DNA of 25,240 nt from Brumimicrobium sp964585545 (GTDB lineage Bacteria > Bacteroidota > Bacteroidia > Flavobacteriales_D > Crocinitomicaceae). The notes below the pieces were generated by a model that was given only the letters and a program-made list of their open reading frames with translations, did no database searches and was not told where the DNA came from. Location: positions 1-25,240 of the forward strand of contig CAZPDT010000026.1 of the NCBI GenBank assembly GCA_964585545.1, read 5' to 3'. Made by a program: the position numbers and the translations under genes. Below are positions 15,924-23,726 of this stretch, piece by piece (positions within the stretch are counted from its first letter, which is position 1; the number at the start of each line of letters is the position of its first letter).

Positions 15924-16379
15924 ATGGATACATTAAGTTACAAAACTGTTTCTATCAATAAGGAAAACGCCGACAAGAAGTGGGTATTGGTAGATGCAGA
16001 AGGCGAAACGTTAGGACGTTTAGCAAGCAAAGTAGCGCAAATCATCCGTGGAAAACATAAAGCCAATTTCACGCCACATGTAGATTGTGGTGACAATGTT
16101 ATTGTAATCAATGCAGAGAAAGTGAAAATGAGTGGAAACAAATGGTCGGAAAAATTATACATCCGTCACACAGGTTATCCAGGAGGACAGCGTTCACTTA
16201 CAGCTGAACAATTGTTAAAAAAACGTCCAGAGCGCATAGTAGAGATGGCTGTTAAGCGCATGTTGCCTAAAAACAAATTAGGAAACAAATTATACACCAA
16301 CTTAAAAGTGGTTGTTGGTGCAGAGCATAACTACGCTGCTCAAAAGCCAAAAAAATTAAACCTTGAAAAAATCAAATAA
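15924..16379 (+). CDS. rplM: 50S ribosomal protein L13 (uL13)
   Basis: The 151-residue protein has the L13 signatures KKWVLVDAEGETLGRLASKVA, RGKHKANFTPHVDCGD and HTGYPGGQRS, and MAVKRMLPKNKLG. L13 binds 23S rRNA early in large-subunit assembly. The length is normal for Bacteroidota. It is the first gene of a two-gene operon with rpsI, 6 nt apart, the order found in most bacteria. The start is preceded by AAATTAAAGA with no Shine-Dalgarno, as usual in this phylum. Confidence 0.98.
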   Translation: MDTLSYKTVSINKENADKKWVLVDAEGETLGRLASKVAQIIRGKHKANFTPHVDCGDNVIVINAEKVKMSGNKWSEKLYIRHTGYPGGQRSLTAEQLLKKRPERIVEMAVKRMLPKNKLGNKLYTNLKVVVGAEHNYAAQKPKKLNLEKIK

Positions 16380-16385
16380 TTAAGT

Positions 16386-16772
16386 ATGGAAATTATTAAC
16401 ACATTAGGAAGAAGAAAAACTTCTGTTGCACGTGTTTACATGAAGCCAGGGAAAGGAAAAGTTACCGTAAATAAGCGGGACTATACAGAGTTTTTTCCAA
16501 TAGCAACATTGCAAGCCAAGGTGCAGCAAGCCTTTAACGTTACAGAAACAACTGGGAAATATGATGTTACTGTAAATGTCCGTGGCGGAGGAATTAACGG
16601 ACAAGCTGAAGCCATTCGCTTAGGTATCTCTCGTGCATTGGTGACAGTCGATGAAGAATACAAGCCTTTATTGAAAGCAAAAGGTTTAATGACACGTGAC
16701 CCAAGAATGCCTGAACGTAAGAAACCAGGTCAACCAGGAGCACGTAAAAAATTCCAATTCTCAAAACGTTAA
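16386..16772 (+). CDS. rpsI: 30S ribosomal protein S9 (uS9)
   Basis: The 128-residue protein opens with the S9 pattern GRRKTSVARVYMKPGKGKVTVN, contains VNVRGGGINGQAEAIRLGISRAL, and ends PGARKKFQFSKR, the basic tail whose last residues reach toward P-site tRNA in the 30S subunit. Length is normal. It follows rplM by 6 nt and is followed by a 112-nt gap with a separate promoter candidate for rpsB. Confidence 0.98.
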   Translation: MEIINTLGRRKTSVARVYMKPGKGKVTVNKRDYTEFFPIATLQAKVQQAFNVTETTGKYDVTVNVRGGGINGQAEAIRLGISRALVTVDEEYKPLLKAKGLMTRDPRMPERKKPGQPGARKKFQFSKR

Positions 16773-16784
16773 ACAACGAAAAAA

Positions 16785-16792
16785 TATATTTG
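16785..16792 (+). promoter_or_regulatory. Candidate rpsB -7 element
   Basis: TATATTTG matches TAnnTTTG fully and lies 12 nt after the rpsI stop. No clear TTTG is found at the right distance upstream, where the rpsI coding end lies. If used, it produces a leader of about 86 nt before rpsB. Confidence 0.45.
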
Positions 16793-16810
16793 GCGCTTGT
16801 TTAGAATCCA

Positions 16811-16847
16811 AATAGTGGAGCACTTTTCGAAAGAACCCTTCACTATT
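16811..16847 (+). promoter_or_regulatory. Structured rpsB leader hairpin
   Basis: AATAGTGGAG (16811-16820) pairs with CTTCACTATT (16838-16847), a 10-bp stem with one G-U pair. Inside it CTTT-TCG-AAAG (16823-16833) makes a second small hairpin. There is no T-run after it, so it is not a terminator. Its place directly before rpsB suggests autogenous control by S2, as known in enterobacteria, but that is inference. Confidence 0.5.
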
Positions 16848-16884
16848 GATTACTAAAGGAACGTAAACTTGAAAAAACAAAAAA

Positions 16885-17928
16885 ATGTCAAAAAAAGCAG
16901 ATTTTAAAGAACTATTAGAAGCAGGTGTACACTTTGGGCACCTAAAAAGAAAGTGGAACCCGGCAATGGCTCCTTACATATTTGATGAGCAAAAAGGCAT
17001 CCATGTAATTGATTTAAATAAGACAATCGCTCACTTGGAGCAAACATGTGCAGCATTAAGACAAATTGCCCAATCTGGTAAAAAGATTCTATTTGTTGCA
17101 ACAAAGAAGCAAGCGAAGCAAATCGTAGAAGACAGAGTTAAGGAAACAAACATGCCTTACGTTACTGAACGTTGGACGGGTGGAATGTTAACCAACTTTG
17201 CAACCACCAGAAAATCAATCCGTAAAATGTCATCAATTGACAAAATGAAAACGGATGGAACTTGGGAAACACTTTCTAAAAGAGAAAGATTGTTTATTAC
17301 CAGACAACGTGAAAAACTACAAAAGAACTTTGGATCAATTGCCGAAATGACGCGTCAACCAGCGGCAATTTTTATTGTTGATGTTATGAAAGAAAACATT
17401 GCTCTAAAAGAAGCCAATCGATTGGGAATAACAACGTTTGCAATGGTAGACACCAACTCTAACCCTAAGTCTGTTGACTTCATTATCCCTGCCAACGATG
17501 ATGCTACAAAATCTATTGCAGTAATCATGGATCATGTTGTAGCTGCTGTAAAAGAAGGTTTAGAGGAAAGAAAAGCCGCAAAATCTCAACAGGAAGCAGA
17601 GAAGAAAAAAGCCCAAGAAGAAAAGAAGAAACAAGAGGCTAAAAAACAAGACGGCGATAAGAAGTCTGAAGGTGCTGAGGAAACTGCAAAAGAAAAAAAG
17701 GAAACAACTAAAGCAGCAAAGGAAACCAAAGCAAAGAAAAGCGCTGAATCAAAGAAAAAAGAAGCCCCAAAAACAGAAGCTAAAAAGAAAGCTTCAAAGG
17801 AGGTGAAAGCAGAAGAAAAATCTGAGAAGAAAGCCGAAAATAAAACGGAAACAAAAAAGAAAACAGAGAAAAAAACTGAAACAAAAGCTGAAACAAAAAA
17901 GAAAGCAGAAGTAGAATCTGAAAAATAA
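16885..17928 (+). CDS. rpsB: 30S ribosomal protein S2 (uS2) with long charged tail
   Basis: Residues 1 to about 230 are a normal S2: LLEAGVHFGHLKRKWNPAMAPYIF, VATKKQAKQIV, ERWTGGMLTNFATTRKSI and DTNSNP. The usual protein is about 230-260 residues, but this one is 347. From about residue 230 the sequence is almost only Lys, Glu, Ala, Thr and Gln (for example EAEKKKAQEEKKKQEAKK), likely disordered or a charged helix. The reading frame is continuous, so this is an extension rather than a second gene. S2 sits at the back of the 30S between head and body and helps S1 bind. tsf follows 19 nt later, the classical rpsB-tsf operon. Confidence 0.97.
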   Translation: MSKKADFKELLEAGVHFGHLKRKWNPAMAPYIFDEQKGIHVIDLNKTIAHLEQTCAALRQIAQSGKKILFVATKKQAKQIVEDRVKETNMPYVTERWTGGMLTNFATTRKSIRKMSSIDKMKTDGTWETLSKRERLFITRQREKLQKNFGSIAEMTRQPAAIFIVDVMKENIALKEANRLGITTFAMVDTNSNPKSVDFIIPANDDATKSIAVIMDHVVAAVKEGLEERKAAKSQQEAEKKKAQEEKKKQEAKKQDGDKKSEGAEETAKEKKETTKAAKETKAKKSAESKKKEAPKTEAKKKASKEVKAEEKSEKKAENKTETKKKTEKKTETKAETKKKAEVESEK

Positions 17929-17947
17929 ATTTATAATATAGAATATT

Positions 17948-18772
17948 ATGGCAATTACGGCTAGTCAAGTAAATGAATTAAGAAAGAAGACCGGTTCAGG
18001 AATGATGGACTGTAAAAAGGCTTTGGTAGAAGCAGACGGAGATATGGAAAAAGCAATAGACATTCTTCGTAAAAAAGGTCAAAAAGTAGCGGCTAAGCGT
18101 GGTGACAACGAAGCCAGTGAAGGTTTAATTATTGCCGATTCAAAAGGAAATGTTGGATACATTCTTCAATTGAATTGTGAAACTGATTTTGTTGCAAAGA
18201 ATGAAGACTTTCAAAACTTCGTTAAAGAGATCCTTAAAGTTGGGATTGAAAATGATGCAAATTCAGCAGAAGAATTATTAAAAGTAAAATTTAATGATAA
18301 ACTAACAGTTGAAGAAAAAATCATTGAGCAAATTGGAGTTATTGGTGAGAAATTAGAATTGTCTAATTTCGGGAAGATCACCGCCGATACGGTTATAGCA
18401 TACAACCACCCTGGAAACCAATTGGCAACTATTGTAGGCTTTAATAAAGAAGGAGAGCCTATTTTAGAGGCTGGTCGACAAGTTGCTATGCAAGTTGCTG
18501 CAATGAATCCACTTGCTTTAAATAAGGACGGTATCACACAAGACATTATCGACCGCGAATTAGAGGTCGGAAAAGATCAAGCAATTCAGGAAGGTAAACC
18601 TGCCGAGTTAGCAGATAAAATTGCACAAGGAAGGTTAAATAAATTTTTTAAAGAAAATACTTTATTGAGTCAGACCTTTGTTAGAGACAACAAAATAACA
18701 GTTGAGAAATACTTAAGCTCCATTGAGTCTGGACTCACAGTTACAGAGTTTAAGCGATACGCATTAAATTAA
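17948..18772 (+). CDS. tsf: Elongation factor Ts
   Basis: The 274-residue protein has the N-terminal signature VNELRKKTGSGMMDCKKALVEADGD with the UBA-like fold and the motif LNCETDFVAKNEDF (TDFVA contacts EF-Tu) followed by VAMQVAAMNPLAL in the core. It exchanges GDP for GTP on EF-Tu. It shares the operon with rpsB and ends at a strong terminator 10 nt downstream. Confidence 0.97.
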   Translation: MAITASQVNELRKKTGSGMMDCKKALVEADGDMEKAIDILRKKGQKVAAKRGDNEASEGLIIADSKGNVGYILQLNCETDFVAKNEDFQNFVKEILKVGIENDANSAEELLKVKFNDKLTVEEKIIEQIGVIGEKLELSNFGKITADTVIAYNHPGNQLATIVGFNKEGEPILEAGRQVAMQVAAMNPLALNKDGITQDIIDRELEVGKDQAIQEGKPAELADKIAQGRLNKFFKENTLLSQTFVRDNKITVEKYLSSIESGLTVTEFKRYALN

Positions 18773-18782
18773 TCAATATTTT

Positions 18783-18815
18783 AAAAGAGAGAATTAACCA
18801 TTCTCTCTTTTTTTT
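18783..18815 (+). terminator. Intrinsic terminator of rpsB-tsf
   Basis: AAAAGAGAGAAT (18783-18794) and ATTCTCTCTTTT (18800-18811) form a 12-bp stem with a 5-nt loop, running into a continuous T-tract to 18815. It separates tsf from pyrH. Confidence 0.92.
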
Positions 18816-18853
18816 GTCTTATCTTGTGAAAAAATTAATAACAATTCTACGCC

Positions 18854-19558
18854 ATGAAGTATAAAAGGGTGCTATTAAAATTAAGTGGGGAAGCGTTAAT
18901 GGGGGATCAACAATTCGGAATTGACAATGCCCGTTTAAAGAATTATGTTGAACAGATAAAAGAAATAACAGCGCTAGGGGTAGAATTAGGGATTGTTATA
19001 GGTGGGGGAAATATTTTTAGAGGTGTCCAAGCAGAAGAAGGCGGCATGGACAGAACGCATGGTGATTATATGGGTATGCTGGCCACAATGATTAATGCAA
19101 TGGCACTTCAATCTACCTTAGAAGCTGCAGAAATTGATACTCGCCTTTTGTCTGCAATAGAAATGAAAGAAATTGCAGAACCATACATTAGAAGAAGAGC
19201 TGTTCGTCACTTGGAAAAAGGTCGTGTCGTTATTTTTGGTGCAGGAACTGGAAATCCATACTTTACAACCGATTCAGCTGCTTCATTACGCGCTATTGAG
19301 ATTGATGCCGATGTTATCCTTAAAGGTACACGTGTAGATGGTATTTACACCAAAGACCCCGAAAATGACCCCACTGCTGAAAAGTACAACAATATTTCTT
19401 TCGACGATGTCTACTCTAATGGATTAAGCGTTATGGATATGACAGCCTTTACTTTATGCAAAGAAAATGATCTTCCTATTATTGTTTTTAATATCAATAA
19501 ATCTGGAAACCTTAAAAAGATTATTATGGGAGATGCAATAGGGACGCTCGTCGCATAA
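18854..19558 (+). CDS. pyrH: UMP kinase
   Basis: The 234-residue protein phosphorylates UMP to UDP with ATP, in pyrimidine nucleotide synthesis, and belongs to the amino-acid kinase family. Visible motifs are LKLSGEALMG at the N-terminus, VIGGGNIFRG, the DYMGMLATMINA helix, FGAGTGNPYFTTDSAASLRAIE and ILKGTRVDGIYTKDP. Length is standard. It lies after the tsf terminator and before frr with a 68-nt gap containing a promoter candidate, so the pair may be only partly co-transcribed. Confidence 0.97.
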   Translation: MKYKRVLLKLSGEALMGDQQFGIDNARLKNYVEQIKEITALGVELGIVIGGGNIFRGVQAEEGGMDRTHGDYMGMLATMINAMALQSTLEAAEIDTRLLSAIEMKEIAEPYIRRRAVRHLEKGRVVIFGAGTGNPYFTTDSAASLRAIEIDADVILKGTRVDGIYTKDPENDPTAEKYNNISFDDVYSNGLSVMDMTAFTLCKENDLPIIVFNINKSGNLKKIIMGDAIGTLVA

Positions 19559-19585
19559 AATTGCTTTCAATTTCTTTTTATTTAC

Positions 19586-19612
19586 TAAATTTGTACAACT
19601 TACTCATAAGTT
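19586..19612 (+). promoter_or_regulatory. frr promoter element and leader hairpin
   Basis: TAAATTTG (19586-19593) fully matches TAnnTTTG, with a weaker TTG-type -33 element near 19561. Just downstream, AACTTA-CTCA-TAAGTT (19597-19612) is a perfect 6-bp hairpin in the expected leader, 15 nt before the frr start. Confidence 0.5.
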
Positions 19613-19626
19613 ATTAAATAGAAACA

Positions 19627-20190
19627 ATGACAGAAGAAATTAATATGGCCATTGAAGAGTTTAAGTCTTCAAACAAAAAAAGCATTAACTTTTTAGAATC
19701 CGAGTTGAGAAAAATTAGAGCTGGAAAAGCAAGTCCTGACATGCTAGATGGTGTTATTTTGGATTATTACGGAACAATGACTCCGCTTACCCAAGTGGCC
19801 AATATCGGAACGCTTGATGGACGAACACTAACTGTTCAGCCGTGGGAAAAAGGATTGCTCGACGAATGTGCAAAGGCAATTATTAATGCAAATCTTGGAC
19901 TCAACCCTCAAGATAACGGAGAAATGTTAATTATAAGTATTCCTATCCTAACAGAAGAAAGAAGAAAAGATTTAGTAAAATTAGCAAAAGCGGAAGGAGA
20001 AAATGCTAAAGTTAGTATTCGAAACAATCGAAAAGACGCTATGGATTTCATCAAAGAACTGCAAAATGATGGCTTGTCCGAAGACGATGCAAAAGTAGCA
20101 GAAACAGATATCCAAGATGTTACCAATTATTACAATAAGTTAATTGTTGAATATATCGAAGCAAAGGAAAAAGATATCATGACAATATAA
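19627..20190 (+). CDS. frr: Ribosome recycling factor
   Basis: The 187-residue protein works with EF-G to split post-termination ribosomes. It shows LRKIRAGKASPDMLDGV, DYYGTMTPLTQVANI, RTLTVQPWEK, LNPQDNGEMLIISIPILTEERRKDLVK and VSIRNNRKDAMDF, all diagnostic of RRF. Length is typical. It closes the translation gene block and converges with lipA across a repeat element. Confidence 0.97.
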   Translation: MTEEINMAIEEFKSSNKKSINFLESELRKIRAGKASPDMLDGVILDYYGTMTPLTQVANIGTLDGRTLTVQPWEKGLLDECAKAIINANLGLNPQDNGEMLIISIPILTEERRKDLVKLAKAEGENAKVSIRNNRKDAMDFIKELQNDGLSEDDAKVAETDIQDVTNYYNKLIVEYIEAKEKDIMTI

Positions 20191-20204
20191 AAGTCAATAG
20201 AAAA

Positions 20205-20428
20205 ATTACGAATTAGAGAATTATCAATTACGAATTCATTGAAGTTGATTTTGATTGAGAAATATTAAGAGGCGAATTAGCGTAAGTTTTTTTATAATCA
20301 ATGTGTTGGCGTAAAACTCCAATCTCTTGTTCAATACGCTATAATGTATATCCGAAATAAATATTCAATTAAAATCCTCCAATTGACCTATTCGTAATTC
20401 CCTAATTCGTAGTTCTCTAATTCGTAAT
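20205..20428. repeat. MITE-like inverted-repeat element, about 224 bp
   Basis: The ends ATTACGAATTAGAGAA (20205-20220) and TTCTCTAATTCGTAAT (20413-20428) are perfect 16-nt inverted repeats. Similarity continues imperfectly inward for about 60 nt (20237-20258 resembles the reverse complement of 20365-20388). The arms carry the short unit ATTACGAATT several times. No transposase is present and no clear target duplication is seen. The right arm overlaps the last codons and stop of lipA. On the minus strand the interior can be read as RIEQEIGVLRQHIDYKKTYA and onward to a stop, which may be a relic. Confidence 0.7.
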
Positions 20429-21316
20429 GGATCCATCAACCTCCATATCAAAAATATGTCTTTCGGCATGATAGGATGACCTCACCAAAGGTCCTGACTC
20501 TACATATTTAAAGCCCATCTTTATACCAATTTTTTTGTATTCTTCAAAGCGCTCTGGCGTAACAAATTCTGCTACAGGCAAATGCTTAACAGTAGGTTGC
20601 AAATATTGACCTAAAGTAATAATATCAACACCTACAGCAATTAAATCCTCCATGGTTTCCACAATCTCCTGATGTGTTTCTCCTAGACCAAGCATAATTC
20701 CTGATTTTGTACGCATGCCAGATTTTTTAATTCTAAACAAAGCCTCAAGACTTCGATCATATTTTGCTTGTATCCTAACTTGCTTTGTTAATCTTCTTAC
20801 AGTTTCTAAGTTATGGGAAACTATTTCAGGTGCAACATCGGTTACCATTTTTAAATTCTCCCATTTTCCAGCAAAATCTGGAATCAAAGTTTCTAAGGTT
20901 GTACCTGGCGATTGTGCTCTAATTGCCTTCACTGTCTGTGCCCAAATTTGAGCTCCTCCATCAGCAAGGTCATCGCGATCAACAGATGTAATTACAGCAT
21001 GCTTCACCTCCATTAAACGAATGGATCGGGCAACACGTCCTGGTTCGTATATATCTACAGCTTCTGGGCGTCCTGTTTGCACCGCACAAAAACCGCATGA
21101 ACGCGTACAAATATTCCCCAAAATCATAAATGTTGCTGTTCCTGCGCCCCAGCATTCGCCCATATTTGGACAACTTCCACTTTCGCAGATGGTGTGCAAT
21201 TCATGTTCATCTACAATTTTACGCACCTTTTTAAAAGATGCTCCTGTTGGTAGTTTTACCCGCAACCATTTAGGTTTTGTTCTTTTTCGAGGTGGCAATT
21301 TTTCAGCTACTTCCAT
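20417..21316 (-). CDS. lipA: Lipoyl synthase
   Basis: LipA is a radical-SAM enzyme that inserts two sulfurs into protein-bound octanoyl groups to make lipoate. The 299-residue protein has the auxiliary cluster motif CESGSCPNMGECWG, with C-x4-C-x5-C spacing, and the radical-SAM motif CTRSCGFC. Further family segments are TATFMILGNICTR, SVDRDDLADGGA, TLIPDF, HNLETV and MLGLGET. The C-terminus ends in ITN-stop encoded by ATTACGAATTAG, which is the outer end of the adjacent inverted-repeat element; the native end may have been replaced by a few residues. Length is close to normal. Divergent from the OsmC gene. Confidence 0.95.
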   Translation of the reverse strand: MEVAEKLPPRKRTKPKWLRVKLPTGASFKKVRKIVDEHELHTICESGSCPNMGECWGAGTATFMILGNICTRSCGFCAVQTGRPEAVDIYEPGRVARSIRLMEVKHAVITSVDRDDLADGGAQIWAQTVKAIRAQSPGTTLETLIPDFAGKWENLKMVTDVAPEIVSHNLETVRRLTKQVRIQAKYDRSLEALFRIKKSGMRTKSGIMLGLGETHQEIVETMEDLIAVGVDIITLGQYLQPTVKHLPVAEFVTPERFEEYKKIGIKMGFKYVESGPLVRSSYHAERHIFDMEVDGSITN

Positions 21317-21390
21317 TCTATTTATTTCTATTTTTAACTCCCAACAACATATTGATTCTTACGATAAGTCAATTAGTTCTTAAGAAATCG

Positions 21391-21424
21391 TATTTTTGTA
21401 TGTATTTATTTCTATACAAAAGTA
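21391..21424. promoter_or_regulatory. Overlapping divergent promoters with dyad
   Basis: TATTTTTG (21391-21398, plus strand) and TACTTTTG (minus strand, 21417-21424) both match TAnnTTTG and would drive the OsmC gene and lipA respectively. They face each other only 18 nt apart. TTTTGTAT (21394-21401) and ATACAAAA (21414-21421) form an 8-bp inverted repeat with a 12-nt spacer overlapping both elements. The -33 elements are weak on both sides. Confidence 0.45.
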
Positions 21425-21441
21425 CATAAATTAATACGACA

Positions 21442-21846
21442 ATGAAAACAACAAGCTCTTCGTATATTGGAAAATTAAGAATCTCCTCTGTTCACAATAA
21501 GTCAGGAACGATTATAGAGACTGATGCACCTGTAGATAACCATGGAAAAGGTACCCGTTTTTCTCCAACAGATTTAGTCGCAACAGCCTATTTAAATTGT
21601 ATGATTACATTAATTGGCATCTTTTGTGATAACCACAATTTAGAATTTAATAAATGTGAGGGAGATGTTGAAAAAGTAATGGGAAATGGACCTAGAAGAA
21701 TAGTTGCACTTAATTTCACAATAGATTTAACAGGCAACAATTGGAATGAAGAAAATCAAAAAAGAATTGAAAATGCAGCCAGAACTTGTCCGGTTTCAAA
21801 GAGTGTTCATCCCGAAATAAAAATAGAAATTAATTTTAAATATTAA
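21442..21846 (+). CDS. OsmC family peroxiredoxin-like protein
   Basis: The 134-residue protein matches the OsmC/Ohr family, thiol-dependent peroxidases acting on organic hydroperoxides. The two redox cysteines are in ATAYLNCMITLIG (about residue 53) and ARTCPVSKSVHPEI (about residue 114). GKGTRFSPTDLVA is the conserved segment before the first cysteine. It is cytosolic, dimeric by family knowledge. It is followed after 2 nt by the secreted GH3 gene, so the two are probably one transcript. Whether it reduces peroxides or has another role in this subgroup cannot be read from the sequence. Confidence 0.88.
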   Translation: MKTTSSSYIGKLRISSVHNKSGTIIETDAPVDNHGKGTRFSPTDLVATAYLNCMITLIGIFCDNHNLEFNKCEGDVEKVMGNGPRRIVALNFTIDLTGNNWNEENQKRIENAARTCPVSKSVHPEIKIEINFKY

Positions 21847-21848
21847 AC

Positions 21849-22979
21849 ATGCGAACAATACGCCTTCTTACAATCAGTTTACTTATACTGCCGATTCTTG
21901 CTAATGCACAAGACACAACCTTTACTTTAAAGGATTTTTATTCGGATAATCAAAAACTGGCAACTGCTGTAGAGACCTATTTTAAACAACTCTCTCCAAG
22001 TGAAAGAGTAGCACAATTAATCATGCCAGCAATAGGTAGATATGGTGATACTGAAAGTAAGGTTGATCAATGGGTAAAAAACAAACAAATTGGAGGTTTG
22101 CTCTTATTAAATGGTACAACCGCTCAGTTTTCATCATGGGTTAAAAAGTACAACCAATGGAACACCGAAAATGGTGCCCTTCCGTTTTTGTACAGTGCAG
22201 ATGCCGAACCCAGTCTAATCAATAGGAAAATCATCAACAGTACGCCTGTAAAACATGCCAATAAACTGCAATCTGTAGCTGAAGTTCAATCTGTAGCAGA
22301 AACCATATCAAAAGACCTCAACGCTATTGGGATCAATTATAATTTTGCACCTGTAGTAGATATGTCGCCCAACAAAGTAGTCGGTTGGCGCAGTTTTGGA
22401 CGCACTCCTTCTCATATTGTACCTTGGTCTACAGTATTTATCAATACTTTACAAAAACACAATATCATTGCAACAGCAAAGCATTTTCCTGGGCATGGAC
22501 TCGTGGTTGGAGATTCTCATAAACAATTGGTCTACATCAACGGAGCAATGAAAGAGTTGAAGAATTATCCACCATTAATTAAAGATCAAGTAATCAGTAT
22601 TATGATTGGACACATTGCTGTAAAAAACAATGCTCAATACGATACGCAAGGGATACCAGCTTCAATTTCGAAAAATATAGTTACCGATTTGCTTCGAGAC
22701 AGTTTAAATTTTAAAGGTTTAATTGTTACTGACGCCATGAATATGAAAGGTGTTTCAACCCTCCCAAATTCAAATATTAAAGCGATTGAAGCAGGGGTTG
22801 ATATCTTACTAATGCCTTTAAATGCAGGAGAAGCCCATACTGAAATACTCAAAAAGTATTTATCCGATGAAGCCTTTGAAATTCTGGTTAACAAAGCTTG
22901 TAAACGGATCATTCGAGCAAAACTATGTACCGAAGAATCAGCTTTTCCTGAAATAATTTCACAATCAAATAACCATTAA
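21849..22979 (+). CDS. Exported glycoside hydrolase family 3 (NagZ-like) enzyme
   Basis: The 376-residue protein has a signal peptide (MRTIRLLTISLLILPILANAQ). The rest is a GH3 N-terminal barrel, with ATAKHFPGHG followed by GDSH near residues 207-222 and VTDAMNMKG near residue 292. KHFPGHG-x(n)-DSH plus the TDAM aspartate is the pattern of beta-N-acetylhexosaminidases such as NagZ, where His and Asp act in catalysis. There is no C-terminal GH3 domain and no fused beta-lactamase-like domain, which many Bacteroidota relatives carry. The likely substrate is peptidoglycan or other GlcNAc-containing glycan in the periplasm. The last 15 nt overlap the end of the convergent ZIP gene. Confidence 0.88.
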   Translation: MRTIRLLTISLLILPILANAQDTTFTLKDFYSDNQKLATAVETYFKQLSPSERVAQLIMPAIGRYGDTESKVDQWVKNKQIGGLLLLNGTTAQFSSWVKKYNQWNTENGALPFLYSADAEPSLINRKIINSTPVKHANKLQSVAEVQSVAETISKDLNAIGINYNFAPVVDMSPNKVVGWRSFGRTPSHIVPWSTVFINTLQKHNIIATAKHFPGHGLVVGDSHKQLVYINGAMKELKNYPPLIKDQVISIMIGHIAVKNNAQYDTQGIPASISKNIVTDLLRDSLNFKGLIVTDAMNMKGVSTLPNSNIKAIEAGVDILLMPLNAGEAHTEILKKYLSDEAFEILVNKACKRIIRAKLCTEESAFPEIISQSNNH

Positions 22980-23726
22980 TGCCAGTCCAACCCCCGCTAA
23001 AAGACTGAGGAGCTTTAGGAAATCAAATTTATGGTGTTCACTTGATTCAAAAATAATGGTTGTTGAGATATGCAAAAACATACCCACCACTATAGCGAGA
23101 ATAATCTCAGGTTTGAAGAAAGACAATTGTGCTCCATAATGCCCCATCACGATACCAATTGGCGACATTAAAGAGAACAGAATTAAGATTGTCCACGCCT
23201 TACTTTTCTTAAAATTTGTAGCAACAAGTAATGTCATAAGTGCAATGGCAACTGGGATTTTATGCAAAATAATTCCCAACAATAAACCATGTGTATCTAC
23301 ACCAATTAGATGGTTGTGGTGGTGTGCTAAATGGGGCAATTCATGGGCACCTTCTCCAAAAATTTGAGCCCCCAAAGGCATACCTTCGAATAAAGAATGA
23401 AGACTTAACGCAATAAACAATACCCAAGGAACAGTACCTTTAATATTTTTCCCATGTACATGTCCATGTTCTATTCCACCAGAAAAGTACTCTAGAATCA
23501 ACTGTACCAAAAATCCCAAAAGGATATAGTATTTTACACTTTCCGCACCTGTTTCATAGATTTCAGGGATAAAGTGCACAAAAGCTATCGCCAATAAGAA
23601 CCCTCCACTAAGCGAAAGCAAAAACTCTATGAGTTTACCTTGATCCCTTTGTTGCAGGAAAACAACAATCCCTCCTCCACAAAGGACAGCAAGTATTAAA
23701 AGTAAAGCCTCTAACAGTAAAGTCAT
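22965..23726 (-). CDS. ZIP family divalent metal transporter
   Basis: The 253-residue membrane protein has about eight hydrophobic segments. ALSLHSLFEGMPLG and ILHKIPVAIALM are the TM4 and TM5 metal-site motifs of ZIP (ZRT/IRT-like) transporters. A His-rich loop (GIEHGHVHGK, HELPHLAHHHNH) lies between them and the preceding helix. ZIP proteins move Zn2+ or Fe2+ into the cytosol; the metal here is not certain. The start ATG overlaps the stop of the upstream methyltransferase by 4 nt (ATGA), indicating translational coupling. Its 3' end overlaps the GH3 gene by 15 nt. Confidence 0.9.
   Translation of the reverse strand: MTLLLEALLLILAVLCGGGIVVFLQQRDQGKLIEFLLSLSGGFLLAIAFVHFIPEIYETGAESVKYYILLGFLVQLILEYFSGGIEHGHVHGKNIKGTVPWVLFIALSLHSLFEGMPLGAQIFGEGAHELPHLAHHHNHLIGVDTHGLLLGIILHKIPVAIALMTLLVATNFKKSKAWTILILFSLMSPIGIVMGHYGAQLSFFKPEIILAIVVGMFLHISTTIIFESSEHHKFDFLKLLSLLAGVGLALMVI

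Noticed and set aside
16811..16847. Terminator between rpsI and rpsB
   Set aside because: The stem is not followed by a T-run, so a leader structure is more likely.
17570..17928. Separate lysine-rich gene after rpsB
   Set aside because: It is in the same continuous frame as S2 with no stop or new start, so it is a C-terminal extension.
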